12,817 nt of DNA, taken from positions 347,606-360,422 of the forward strand of contig NW_019091552.1 of the NCBI RefSeq assembly GCF_001949145.1. Direction: 5' to 3'. Below are positions 1 through 7,547 of this stretch, piece by piece. Both the position numbers and the translations under genes were made by a program. The notes under the pieces are model-generated. The model did not search any database, had not been told where the DNA came from, and saw nothing but the letters and a program-made list of their open reading frames with translations. Source of the stretch: Acanthaster planci (Eukaryota; Echinodermata; Asteroidea; Valvatida; Acanthasteridae). How positions within the stretch are numbered: position 1 is the first letter of the stretch; every line of letters begins with the position of its first letter.

Positions 1-231
1 ATCGTTTACGGACGTGTCTGTTACGTGTCTGGAATTTTCGGAGTTTGGAGTTTTGTGAATTGACTATTACGAAATAAAGAGTGATTTTTATCTTTTGGTT
101 AGGCAGTGGATAGCTAGTTAAAGGTAATCTGGAAGCGGTGGAGCGTGGAACGGGATTCGCGGGTTGAGTGACTCAGTGTGTGCGCTGTTGCGTGAAGGTG
201 TTGGATCCTGGAATTGGCGGGAAACCTTGGG

Positions 232-335
232 TTCGGGTATAGGGGACCCTTATGCCGGGGGGTGGCTTCGGGTAGAGAAGACCCTAACGCTTGGGGTGGG
301 GGCCATGGGTTTCGGGTATAGGGACCCTACTGCCC
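232..335. repeat. Short tandem motif, three copies on the 3' side of the PLE nuclease
   Basis: Three copies of a motif beginning TTCGGGTA lie at 232, 267 and 311 (plus-strand coordinates), each followed after 4-8 bases by a GACCCT block and then a G/C-rich stretch. Spacings are 35 and 44 bp. On the minus (coding) strand the unit reads roughly TTAGGGTC-N6-TACCCGAA, so each copy contains a small GGGT/ACCC inverted repeat. In the coding frame it would spell an IRVxYTRxP-like peptide. Confidence 0.75.
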
Positions 336-655
336 GGGAGTGGGTGTCTGCTTGGGTGCTAGTAGTAGGCGCCAGGTGTCGCTGAGCTTGAAACAGATGT
401 CTTGGGGTAGGGTGTTGTGCCGGAAAATCTCGATGGCTTCTCGAATTCTCCTTGGGAGCCAGTTCTGGGTGGGAGCGATGAGTTCTGCTTTGTCCCATTC
501 GATGCGGTGGTCCGTGGAGTGTGCATGTTTGATGATGGCCGACTTGTCGTATTCTCCTCGTCGGCCGTGCGAGCGGGGTTCTTGGAGTCTGGTGGGGAGG
601 TTCTTTCCCCGATGTATACTTGGCCGCATTCATACGGAATGCGATATACACCGGG
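327..655 (-). pseudogene. PLE GIY-YIG endonuclease domain, frameshifted
   Basis: This is the C-terminal nuclease of the PLE, which in the family nicks target DNA to prime reverse transcription. The minus strand reads GVYRIPYECGQVYIGE at 652-605, containing the GxY and YIG signature strands and the Cys-containing VYRIPxxCG block typical of PLEs. A small indel directly after this (about 600-604) shifts the frame. The adjacent frame continues with LPTRLQEPRSH, KSAIIKHAHSTDHRIEW, APTQNWLPRRIREAIEI and CFKLSDTWRLLL, which are the usual downstream blocks including the HaxxxxH-type segment and the Glu of REAIEI. The linker between the RT and this nuclease is unusually short and made of repeated motif copies (see the repeat at 675-735). 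Confidence 0.85.
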
Positions 656-674
656 GCGACTACTGGATGGGGGT

Positions 675-735
675 TTCGGGTATGAGTGACCCTAATGCCA
701 CGGGGGACTTCGGGTATAGGTGACCCTAACGTCCT
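675..735. repeat. Two more copies of the same motif between RT and nuclease
   Basis: TTCGGGTA recurs at 675-682 and 709-716, 34 bp apart, each followed by TGACCCTAA. On the coding strand these give IRVTHTRNP and VRVTYTRSP. They occupy the linker where PLEs usually have a longer conserved segment before the GIY-YIG domain. Confidence 0.75.
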
Positions 736-744
736 GGGGGAGGG

Positions 745-2050
745 CTTGGGTGCGGTAGCCGTTCATCTTGAGGGCGGACTTGATGTGGTGGAGTTCTTGG
801 CGCAGGTTGTTCTGGTTGCAGATCTCGTAGGCTCTGCGGCCCAGGGTGCGGTTGACTGAGGTCTTGATGGCTGGGTGGTGGATAGATCTCTGATGCAGGT
901 ACTGGTCGGTGTGGGTGGGCTTGCGGTGGACACGGTGGTTTCTGGGTTTCTGGACAGGTGAACATCTAAGAAGGAGAGGTGTCCGTCTTGTTCTTGTTCC
1001 ATGGTGAAATTGATAGTGGGGTGTTGCTTGTTGAGGTACTCGAGGAATTCTTGGAGGTGATCTTGACCATGGGGGCATATGTCGAATGTGTCGTCAACAT
1101 AGCGCAGCCAAATGGTGGGTTTGAGGTGGGCGGTGAGGGGATCCCATGGAGGTCCCATCTGTATGCTCGTAGAACTGATCTTGGAACTTGACGTAGCTAG
1201 AAGAAACGCAGAGGCGGATGAGGTCGGCGATCTGGGCGGAGGAGAGGGTTGTGCGGTCAGCGATGGAGGGGTCGCTGTCCAGTCGATCTTTGGCAATCTG
1301 GCATGCTTCTTCGGTGGGAACATTGGTGAATAGCAACACCACGTCGAAGCTCACCATGATGTCTGTTTGCTGGAGTGACAGGTTTCTTGTGAGCTTCACG
1401 AACTGGGTGGAGTTGGAGATATGGTGTGTTGCCGACCAGGGGCTGGAGGATGCCGGTCAGGAAGTGGGCGGTCTCGTACGTCAGTGAGGCGCAGGGGGTG
1501 TCCAGCTTATGGATCTTGGTTTGACCAAAAAATCTTGGACAGGTAGACGCTGACAGGCGGAGGCGACGGTACAGGTCTGCTGGGGTGGAGTTGGAGCGGT
1601 GGAGGGCGAGGAGGTGGTTGGTGATGCGTTTCTCGATGGCTTGAGTGGGGTCCTTGGGTAGGGGGCAGTAGGTGCCGGGTGTGAGGATGTCTTGTACTTT
1701 GTTTGAGTAAGCCACACGGTCCATGACCACGGTGGCGTTGCCCTTGTCGGCCGTGATGATGTGGATGGACTTTGTCGCTGCGAAGATCACGGAGGGCTTC
1801 AACTTCGGGTCTGGTGAGGTTGGGCTTGACCGGTTTGGCGTGTTTGAGTGCTTGGTGGATCTTGACTCGGATGTTACCGGCTGTGTTCTTGTCAAGCTTC
1901 CGTATGGCAGGTTCCGTGGCTTGGATGATGTCGGCTAGGGGGACGGCGAGTGGTGAGGTGGCGAAGTTCATGCCTAGGGACAGGGCATCTGTCTCAGTGG
2001 TCGACAGGGAGCGTTGGCTGAGGTTCACGACGGTGTGTCTTTGGAAATCA
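745..2050 (-). pseudogene. PLE reverse transcriptase, frameshifted
   Basis: This is the RT part of the Penelope-like element, which would copy element RNA into DNA at a nicked target. The N-terminal block (VVNLSQRSLS, PLADIIQATE, NIRVKIHQALKHAKP, LTRPEVEALRDL) lies at 2040-1775. A frameshift near 1770 leads into ADKGNATVVMD and the FGQTKIHK block (normally FxGLPKIHK) down to about 1500. Motif A, SFDVVLLFTNVP with its catalytic Asp, is at about 1360-1325. Motif B, DGTSMGSP, is at about 1165-1140. Motif C, YVDDTF with both Asp residues, is at 1085-1104, followed by GHLSFLDVHLSRN. After another frameshift come RKPTHTDQYLH and RTLGRRAYEICNQNNL. Two blocks are missing. The residues normally between KIHKxDTP and the SLTYETA block are gone near 1490, and the 25 or so residues between MGSP and LKPTIWLRYVDD are gone near 1130. 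The metal-binding residues survive, but deletions and frameshifts make it non-functional. Confidence 0.87.
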
Positions 2051-2165
2051 CTCTGGCTGCGGAGGTGGGCTGGGAGGGACGTGGGTGGTGTTTACAGTCG
2101 GGATATAGGGGATCCCTGGGGCTCGGGGCTACGGTTGCCTTTCCGGCTGCGCCCAGCGTAATCGA

Positions 2166-2503
2166 AACGAAAAGGCGGCCTTGGCAAGTATTTGTTGATT
2201 TTTACCTTTTTATTTTTTCGCGATCTCTATTCCAGCGGGTGAATGGAAAAGTTTCAGCGCTTTGATGTACGTCGAAAGTACTTGGTTATGGGGCGGTCTA
2301 CAATCTTTGGTCGCTCCTTACCTGCAATTTTTGTATTTCTGCAGTGCATACGGAATGATCTTAATTCCCCGTGCACGTAATGATACGGCCGTAGATCTCC
2401 AAATTCAGGATTCAAATGGCCACATCGAACACAGTACAATGTAACAGGGCTCACTTTTTCGTCCTTATTATGAATACTTCAGCATCTATTTATAAGTGAG
2501 CCC
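2166..2503. other. Unassigned spacer between the two retroelements
   Basis: No recognisable domain. It begins with T-rich sequence (about 2190-2225). A 66-codon minus-strand open frame at 2254-2454 holds a CxxC pair and later His and Cys residues (YCVRCGHLNPEF, then HGELRSFRMHC). It matches no family I can name and may be chance or a fragment of another repeat. A 9-bp perfect inverted repeat, GGGCTCACT at 2447-2455 and AGTGAGCCC at 2495-2503, abuts the first DIRS-like coding sequence. Confidence 0.5.
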
Positions 2504-3236
2504 TTCCACTCCATGCCTCCATGGTCTGGGACCACCGCCTCTCAAGACAAACACAGCAACAAGTTAGAGCTCCAAGCGGTGTTTAACGCTCTTCACCACT
2601 TTCGACAGCACCTAGTGGGTCGTTCCTTTCGAGTCCAGAGCGACAACTCCACGGCAGTGATGTACATCAACCGCCAGGGCGGCACTCGCTCCCCCAACGC
2701 TGCACCCTTGTGTGGCATCTCTTCATGTGGACGAACGAACAAAAGATCACACTCCAAGCCGTCCACATAGCAGGAACCAACAACAGCATAGCAGTCACAC
2801 TCTCTGAGGGTGCCGTCCGACCAACAGGGTGGATTCTTCACCCGAACGTGGTCAGCCATATCTTTGCAAAGATCGACCGTCCCCATATCGACGTCTTCGC
2901 TTCCACCAACGAAGCCTATCTTCCGAAGTTCCGCTCCCGGTTCCCTCACCCACAGACATGGGTTACAGGTGCCCTACAGTTTGACTGGTCGGACCTTCTG
3001 GCGTATGCCTTTCCTTCAATATCCCGTGCGTCCTGTCCAAGATAAAACGGGTGCCGTGTCGGGTCCTCATCATCGCCCCGTTCTGGCCTCGCAAACCATG
3101 GTTTCCGAGACTAACAAGACTTCTGGTACGATGACCACTGGTCCGTCCGCCCAGGGAGGACATTCTTCGTCAACCCAAGTCGGGGGTCCTCCATCGAGCA
3201 CTGGGGGATCTTCACTTCACGTGCTGGACGTTGTCT
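2504..3236 (+). pseudogene. DIRS RNase H and C-terminal extension, broken
   Basis: RNase H in these elements removes RNA from the RNA-DNA hybrid during replication. The first frame has NKLELQAVFNALHHF (Glu motif) and VQSDNSTAVMYINRQGGTRS (Asp motif). After a frameshift near 2700 the next frame gives LVWHLFMW, QAVHIAGTNNSIAVTLSEG, and then the post-RNase H block DRPHIDVFAST and FDWSDLLAYAFP. A second frameshift near 3017 leads to VLSKIKRVPCRVLIIAPFWP and RKPWFPRLTRLL, with a TGA at 3132-3134. The final RNase H Asp, normally in a VHIPGxxNxxAD-type motif, appears as Val (SIAVTL), so the active site would be incomplete even without the frameshifts. The RT palm is absent. Confidence 0.87.
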
Positions 3237-3256
3237 AACGATCCTTCGGGGTGTCG

Positions 3257-4320
3257 GGCCTTTCTGCAGACGCCGCGTCCATGACGGCCCGGGGTCGACA
3301 ACTGTCCACTCGCAAATTTACAACATCCGACTACAACATTTTACCAGATGGTGCGACGACCACGATGCTTCTCCAACCGAAGCTCCTGTGAGTTCTGTCA
3401 CAGACCTTTTTATGTATCTGTTCCACTTGGGCCTCCGGATTACCACAATCCGGAATTTCTAGTCGGCCTTGGCAGCCGTTCATTTGGGCTTCAGCGATGG
3501 ATTGACAGTCTCTTATAACGCTGCTATCCACCATCTTTGTCGAGGAATGTCTGTCAAGCGTCCTCATGTCAAAACGCCTCGTGCTATCCTAGGACCTTGG
3601 AAGCGGCTCACGCGTTCTTGTCGATCCTCCCTTCGAGCTGCCTTCTGATGCATCTAATATCTATCTCAGCATCAAACTGGTATTCCTCCTTGCGGTTATT
3701 ACATCAAGACACTGTAGCGAACTTCATGCTCTATCGATGGCCGAAGGTCACATCCACTGGGAGCCGCATTGGGTTGGTCTAATATCCCAGCCATCAAGTT
3801 TTTGACGAAAAGCCAGACGCCTACCTTCTGGCCTCTCGGCATATTCGTTCCCGACATAGCCTCACTTTTGGGAGATGACTTTGACAAGATATGGTATCCA
3901 GTCCGCACCCTCAAGTGGTACCTTGCCAGGACCAAGCGTCGCCGAGAGTCTAACTCTCGGCTCTTCATCACTTCGACAAAACCCTTCCATTCAGCGTCAA
4001 AGGACACTATTGCCCAATGGACGGTCTCGGCCATCATCTTCGCGAACCGACACTGGCCGGCACAACATGACGAGATGACCCGATCTCGCGTAAGGGCCCT
4101 CAATACTTGGGCCGCTTCCGCGTCCTGGTCATACTTCAGAGGAGTTCCTCTGGCGGAAATCCGCCAGGCGGCTTGCTGGAGATCCCCCTCCGCCTTCACC
4201 GAGTGCTATCTACAAGATGTTCTGCAGAGCGACATATCCCTTGGCTCAGCAACCTTGTGTTCGGCGGTCCGGACAGTGCCCAGTACTGCCCCGGGCCGTA
4301 CGGTGAATACTTCATCATAG
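3257..4320 (+). pseudogene. DIRS tyrosine recombinase, broken
   Basis: In DIRS elements this recombinase integrates a circular DNA copy. The N-terminal core-binding part is seen in pieces: LSTRKFTTSDYN, then after a frameshift near 3340 FTRWCDDHD and GLRITTIRNF, followed by a TAG at 3460-3462 and SALAAVHLGFSDG. Around 3600-3625 the frame changes again. The catalytic domain then reads LVFLLAVITSRHCSELHALS, with the box I Arg in SRHCSEL. After a frameshift near 3797 comes an intact 183-codon frame (3769-4320) with PVRTLKWYLARTK, the box II region (SRVRALNTWA, Arg present but Ser where the HxxR His is expected), GVPLAEIRQAACW and FTECYLQDV, holding the nucleophile Tyr. Several breaks and the altered box II make it inactive. 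Confidence 0.87.
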
Positions 4321-4537
4321 ACATTTCTATCTTCTGGTGATTGTTCGCTTGAGCGACGCCCGTCTATATTCTTTTAATAACAACACTAGCTTCCGTCGCC
4401 GACCCACCTCCAGGGTACGGTGCCACTCTGCATCATGTAGGCTGGGCAGGGGTACGTGAACGTAGGAGACTCCTCCCCCACAGAAGTGTGGGTAGGGTCT
4501 CCTAGTGATACTTAGCCCTGCCCAGCCGCTCCCGCCC

Positions 4538-4597
4538 GTCCTTCCCCACTTTTTTGCTCCGGGGCGTTCCTGCGCTTCGAAAGGAAGGACGAACATG
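4538..4597. repeat. Small inverted repeat in the DIRS tail spacer
   Basis: CGTCCTTCC near 4537 and GGAAGGACG near 4584 are perfect 9-bp complements with a C/T-rich then G/C-rich loop. They lie inside the spacer between the large inverted arms and add to its structure. Confidence 0.6.
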
Positions 4598-4644
4598 GAG
4601 GCGGGATCGCAGTGCATTGTAGAGGGTCAAGGGGCAGCATGCAT

Positions 4645-4650
4645 AATAAA
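4645..4650 (+). promoter_or_regulatory. Possible polyadenylation signal of the DIRS-like element
   Basis: AATAAA occurs in the 3' tail, downstream of the recombinase and upstream of the last inverted arm, on the sense strand. The position suits a transcript end, but the hexamer is common by chance in such DNA. Confidence 0.3.
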
Positions 4651-4941
4651 GTCTTCTCAGCGAATTTTAATAGGCACATGGGAAATTTGCACATGTAGGC
4701 TGGACAGGGGTAAGTATCACTAGGAGACCCGATCCACACTTCTGTGGGGGAGGAATTGAAAGAACTCAGTGTACCAGATTTGGGTCAAAGTTAACTCGCA
4801 AAAGTCTTATCGGGCAAGGTTGGGTTGCATAAGGCGTTGGGCAAATCTGGCCTGATACGGTGCGCGCACCTGTTCACGCTGGTCCAGCTAGCGCGCTGTG
4901 CCTACGTGATGCCTATAAATTCATGTGTTTTTTGCCAAGTC

Positions 4942-5050
4942 GTTACGCGCACGCGCACTCACATACGTAAATCTTGATGGTTTTGTCCCAAACCAGCAAA
5001 ACTCATCACTGTATTAAATGACGATATAAACCATAGCGTCTGCGCGTGAC
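4942..5050. repeat. Imperfect GC-rich inverted repeat around AT-rich centre
   Basis: GTTACGCGCACGCGC (4942-4956) is nearly the reverse complement of GCGTCTGCGCGTGAC (5036-5050), about 80 bases apart. The arms resemble ends of a small non-autonomous DNA element, but no target-site duplication was established. Confidence 0.4.
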
Positions 5051-5100
5051 ACTACTATCCGCAAATCTGGTCTACTGCACACAGTACATGCACGCTGTGT

Positions 5101-5268
5101 ACATGTATGTGCACCCTGCTTGTGTTGTGCAAATGCACACTACGCGCGCGCACTCACGCGTCCACGCCCGTCGACTCGACAGGCTACGCATGGCATGTAC
5201 ACACACATGTACGTGCACCCCTTCTGCTCGTTTTGTACAAATGCACACTACCCGCACTCACGCGTCTG
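5101..5268 (+). repeat. Two-copy direct repeat, about 104-bp period
   Basis: The block starting ACATGTATGTGCACCC at 5101 recurs as ACATGTACGTGCACCC at 5205. Both continue with a shared AAATGCACACTAC core and an CACTCACGCGTC end, with about 60 similar bases per copy and small indels. The sequence is rich in alternating purine-pyrimidine ACGT/GCGC steps. Confidence 0.75.
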
Positions 5269-5367
5269 TACCCACAGCCCTGCCCCAAGACAGGTTTTAC
5301 TATGTACTGTTTTGGCCAGTGCACCGTGCAGGCGACATGCGCTGGCGAGCACAGTCGAATAGCAATA

Positions 5368-5383
5368 CCAGTAGGGGGCGCTA
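5368..5383 (+). promoter_or_regulatory. Match to CTCF core consensus
   Basis: CCAGTAGGGGGCGCTA agrees at every position with the degenerate vertebrate CTCF core consensus CCASYAGRKGGCRSYR. CTCF and its motif are conserved in many bilaterians. Sequence alone does not show binding, and the site lies in repeat-rich DNA. Confidence 0.4.
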
Positions 5384-5715
5384 TATTCATACGAGACGAA
5401 ACCAATCTAAAGTAGACCCTTCCACTAAAATAATTATACTCAGAAAGATAGGGGACGAAGGGGTGCCCCCTACATTTCCAATCCCTATACACACCATAGA
5501 GTATTGTTACGTAACACATTTGGGGGTCAAGGTTATCTGTGGCAAAATGAAGAGGAACAGTCCAGGAAATCATCATCAAAAAATCCAGCTCGAAGGAGTT
5601 ATCCTAGTTGGAGAAAAAGAAGCATTTTCCTCAGTTTCCTTAACCACGGGAGACGAATGGGTGTACGTGCATGCATTGCGCTTCGTACATGTACACTGTA
5701 CCGTACCTGTGTGTT

Positions 5716-5818
5716 TACATACAATATACATGTACATGTATACGATGTGCTCATACGCTGTATATCGATGTGAGTGTACATACAATGTATACGACGTGTC
5801 CATATGCCGTATATCGTT
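5716..5818 (+). repeat. Two-copy direct repeat with CATGTA-rich lead
   Basis: TACATACAATATACATG at 5716 and TACATACAATGTATACG at 5777 begin two related blocks. The second halves, starting TATACGATGTGCTCAT (5739) and TATACGACGTGTCCAT (5787), share about 27 of 32 positions and both run into a GTATATCG segment. This looks like a short local duplication, diverged. Confidence 0.65.
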
Positions 5819-6270
5819 CTGTTGTTTAGTTTTTTCATACAGAGTAGATACATTTCATGAGAAAACGCTACGTTCTCCTTTGCTACCTCAACAGTCAAAA
5901 AGCTTTTTGATACATTTCACGGCAAAACAATGTACCGTATTTGGTTACCTGCTTTAGATATACAGTGGCATTTGATTTTATGCGCCAAAATAAATAATCT
6001 CCGAGGCTTTCGGTGCATTTCATCTAAAACAAAAATTGACTGTCGAGTCCAGCGGCATGGCATTTACTTCGTGAAATTTATAATTTCAAATATGTTGGAT
6101 TTCATTTGTCTATCCATTAATTAAGCAAGATTGAAAATGTCAGAGTTTGCAAGTCAGACACAATCCATATAGACTTTTAACAATGATCCCTTTGATATTT
6201 AAGATACATGCTTACACATTATGCAGCAGCGTGTTATACATTTTAATACGGGAATACCTATTTGTGCTTG

Positions 6271-6300
6271 GCCGGACTTAAACGTGCGTTTAAGACCGGC
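6271..6300. repeat. 30-nt near-perfect palindrome
   Basis: GCCGGACTTAAACG (6271-6284) and CGTTTAAGACCGGC (6287-6300) are complementary at 13 of 14 positions with a 2-base centre. It stands alone in AT-rich DNA, with no coding sequence beside it. Confidence 0.7.
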
Positions 6301-6723
6301 ACAGGAGAATGAACGCGACTAATGCCAGAGCTGCAGGCCAAGCATATATAGTCCGAATCATAAATACCTTTTTATTCAGAGAGTCAAAAGAAGTCCACAG
6401 AAGTATGATGGGTCTCCAACGATATTGTTCTAAACTTTCCCTTCATTTTCCAGAGCACCCCCGTCCATTTTATGGTATATTCCTATTGAAAGTTGTCCAA
6501 TAGAATGACTTTGTATATAAACTTGGCGCACGGGTGGCGCGTTGCTCGCATACTCAAGACCAGCAGGGATGGAGTTAACTGTCTCGTATCCAGGTACCAG
6601 AGCGTGTTTTACGCAGCGGGCATTATCACTTCTCAGCGGGCATTATTAAATGTTAATACACTGTTAAGTTGCACGTCGTTGAATAGGGAGACTGAGGTAT
6701 TAGTCCAGTCAATCTAGGAGATC

Positions 6724-6742
6724 TTTTTTTTGGGGGGGGGGG
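6724..6742 (+). repeat. Homopolymer run T8G11
   Basis: Eight T are followed directly by eleven G. This is low-complexity sequence and its length may be unreliable in the assembly. Confidence 0.8.
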
Positions 6743-7547
6743 AGACCGAACACTTATTGCAAAAGAATTAATTTCACCGCAGGGTATTTCAGAATGATCC
6801 CCCGAACACCAGCCTAAAAGTGCTAAAGAATCTTAGCATGGGAAAATAGTTCAATTTGCATGATTTGCATATTAGCATAAAAAACCTATTTTCATTGTAA
6901 TTTCAAATCTAAGTACCTGGTTTAAACAAATCAAGTATCCACACGCACATTTTCATGGTCAGAGAAAACAATAGGCTCAATTCCAAGATATATGCATATT
7001 ATGCAAATTAAACTACTGTACAATTGTATAAAACTGTGCAATTTTGTAGCCATGCTCAATGGAAAAAGTGTCCACAGATCACCCATATTTTGTCCATAAC
7101 TCAAAATTTCAAAACGTCAAGTTTCATCAAATTGCCTTGAGAGGGACGGGTAGCTAATTTACTATGGATCCCTTGCTTGAGGCCTGAGGCCCGATAATTT
7201 CTCTTCGACAAGAAAGCGCTGAGACCGCGTTGGACAAGACTTAGATCCACCAATGGGTGGGACACCAAAAAGATGGGATTGGGTTCGGTTGGGTTTAGTT
7301 GCTCTTCGTGTCAGCAATTTTTTAGTTTAGTGCTTGGCGCACGCAAATTCCACGTTGGTTTTGGGTTGTATTAGACAGGGCTTTAGAGACAGGTTTGGTC
7401 CGTGGAGTTACGATTGGATTGGTTGAGTTCTATCCCCTCTCAGTTGTCCATTTTATGCGGTTTTTGTTTGGTTTTTTTTTTACGTGGTGGCCTCTACGTA
7501 GGGTTAATAATTGACTAGAACAGTTGCAACTACGTTTNTTTTTGTAG

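Larger units (their letters stand above)
230..2160 (-). mobile_element. Degenerate Penelope-like retroelement (PLE), RT plus GIY-YIG
   Basis: Read on the minus strand, this stretch shows in order an N-terminal conserved segment, a reverse transcriptase and a GIY-YIG endonuclease, the domain order of canonical Penelope-like elements. The coding frame is broken several times (near 1770, 1415, 1130, 970 and 600), so no full-length protein can be made. Diagnostic motifs are ADKGNATVVMD, VSFDVVLLFTNVP, DGTSMGSP, YVDDTF and GVYRIPYECGQVYIGE. Both ends are uncertain. A short motif, TCGGG-TATAGGGGA-CCCT, occurs near the right end (about 2098-2118) and again at the left end (232-253), so it may belong to the terminal repeats that PLEs carry, but no long terminal repeat is visible. 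Positions 1-229 show nothing recognisable beyond an AATAAA near 75. The family call is firm; the boundaries are estimates. Confidence 0.88.
2504..4757 (+). mobile_element. 5'-truncated, degenerate DIRS-like tyrosine-recombinase retrotransposon
   Basis: The plus strand carries an RNase H domain, then the C-terminal extension typical of DIRS polyproteins, then a phage-type tyrosine recombinase, then a tail of nested inverted repeats. The combination of an RT/RNase H lineage with a tyrosine recombinase instead of a DDE integrase identifies the DIRS order. The gag-like ORF and the whole RT domain are missing, so the copy is truncated at about 2504. The coding frame is broken by at least six frameshifts and two in-frame stops (3132 and 3460). 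No matching left inverted terminal repeat is present, consistent with loss of the 5' part. Confidence 0.88.
4437..4757. repeat. DIRS 3' tail: nested hairpin and inverted repeat
   Basis: The segment 4440-4527 is a large hairpin. The outer arms GGCTGGGCAGGG (4440-4451) and CCCTGCCCAGCC (4516-4527) are perfect 12-bp complements, TAGGAGA (4463-4469) pairs with TCTCCTA (4498-4504), and CCCACA (4477-4482) pairs with TGTGGG (4487-4492) across a GAAG loop. A third copy of the arm at 4693-4755 is inverted relative to 4469-4527 with only a few mismatches. The unit is therefore present about three times in alternating orientation, with a 165-bp spacer. Terminal inverted repeats and an internal complementary region are hallmarks of DIRS elements, and this tail probably derives from them. 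Confidence 0.8.
4758..7547. other. Long non-coding stretch, repeats only
   Basis: I see no exon I can support between the DIRS-like tail and the first transporter exon. The long open frame at 5046-5957 is built from ACGT-rich repeats and has no recognisable domain. The region contains inverted repeats (4774-4850 and 4942-5050), tandem duplications (5101-5268 and 5716-5818), a CTCF-like site (5368-5383), a 30-nt palindrome (6271-6300), a T8G11 run (6724-6742), AT-rich sequence with octamer motifs (6854-7008) and a GT-rich stretch (about 7260-7480). It is probably an intron or 5' flank of the transporter gene. Confidence 0.6.

Noticed and set aside
232-735. Hammerhead ribozyme in the PLE repeats
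   Set aside because: PLEs can carry hammerhead motifs, and the repeat has a GGGT/ACCC stem followed by GAA(A), but the CTGATGA core is absent in all copies, so the ribozyme call is not supported.
660-735. Telomere-like TTAGGG words in the PLE repeat
   Set aside because: Only isolated TTAGGG words within a longer unit; no tandem telomeric array.
164-2265. Plus-strand open frames across the PLE
   Set aside because: They are antisense shadows of the minus-strand RT and nuclease frames and have no recognisable domains.
5046-5957. 303-codon plus-strand frame as a gene
   Set aside because: It runs through tandem repeats with repeat-driven composition and no domain; kept as an observation only.
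4758-7547. Upstream SLC22 exons (first loop, segments 1-2)
   Set aside because: I scanned for the expected loop and DRxGRR-leading sequence and found nothing with suitable splice sites.
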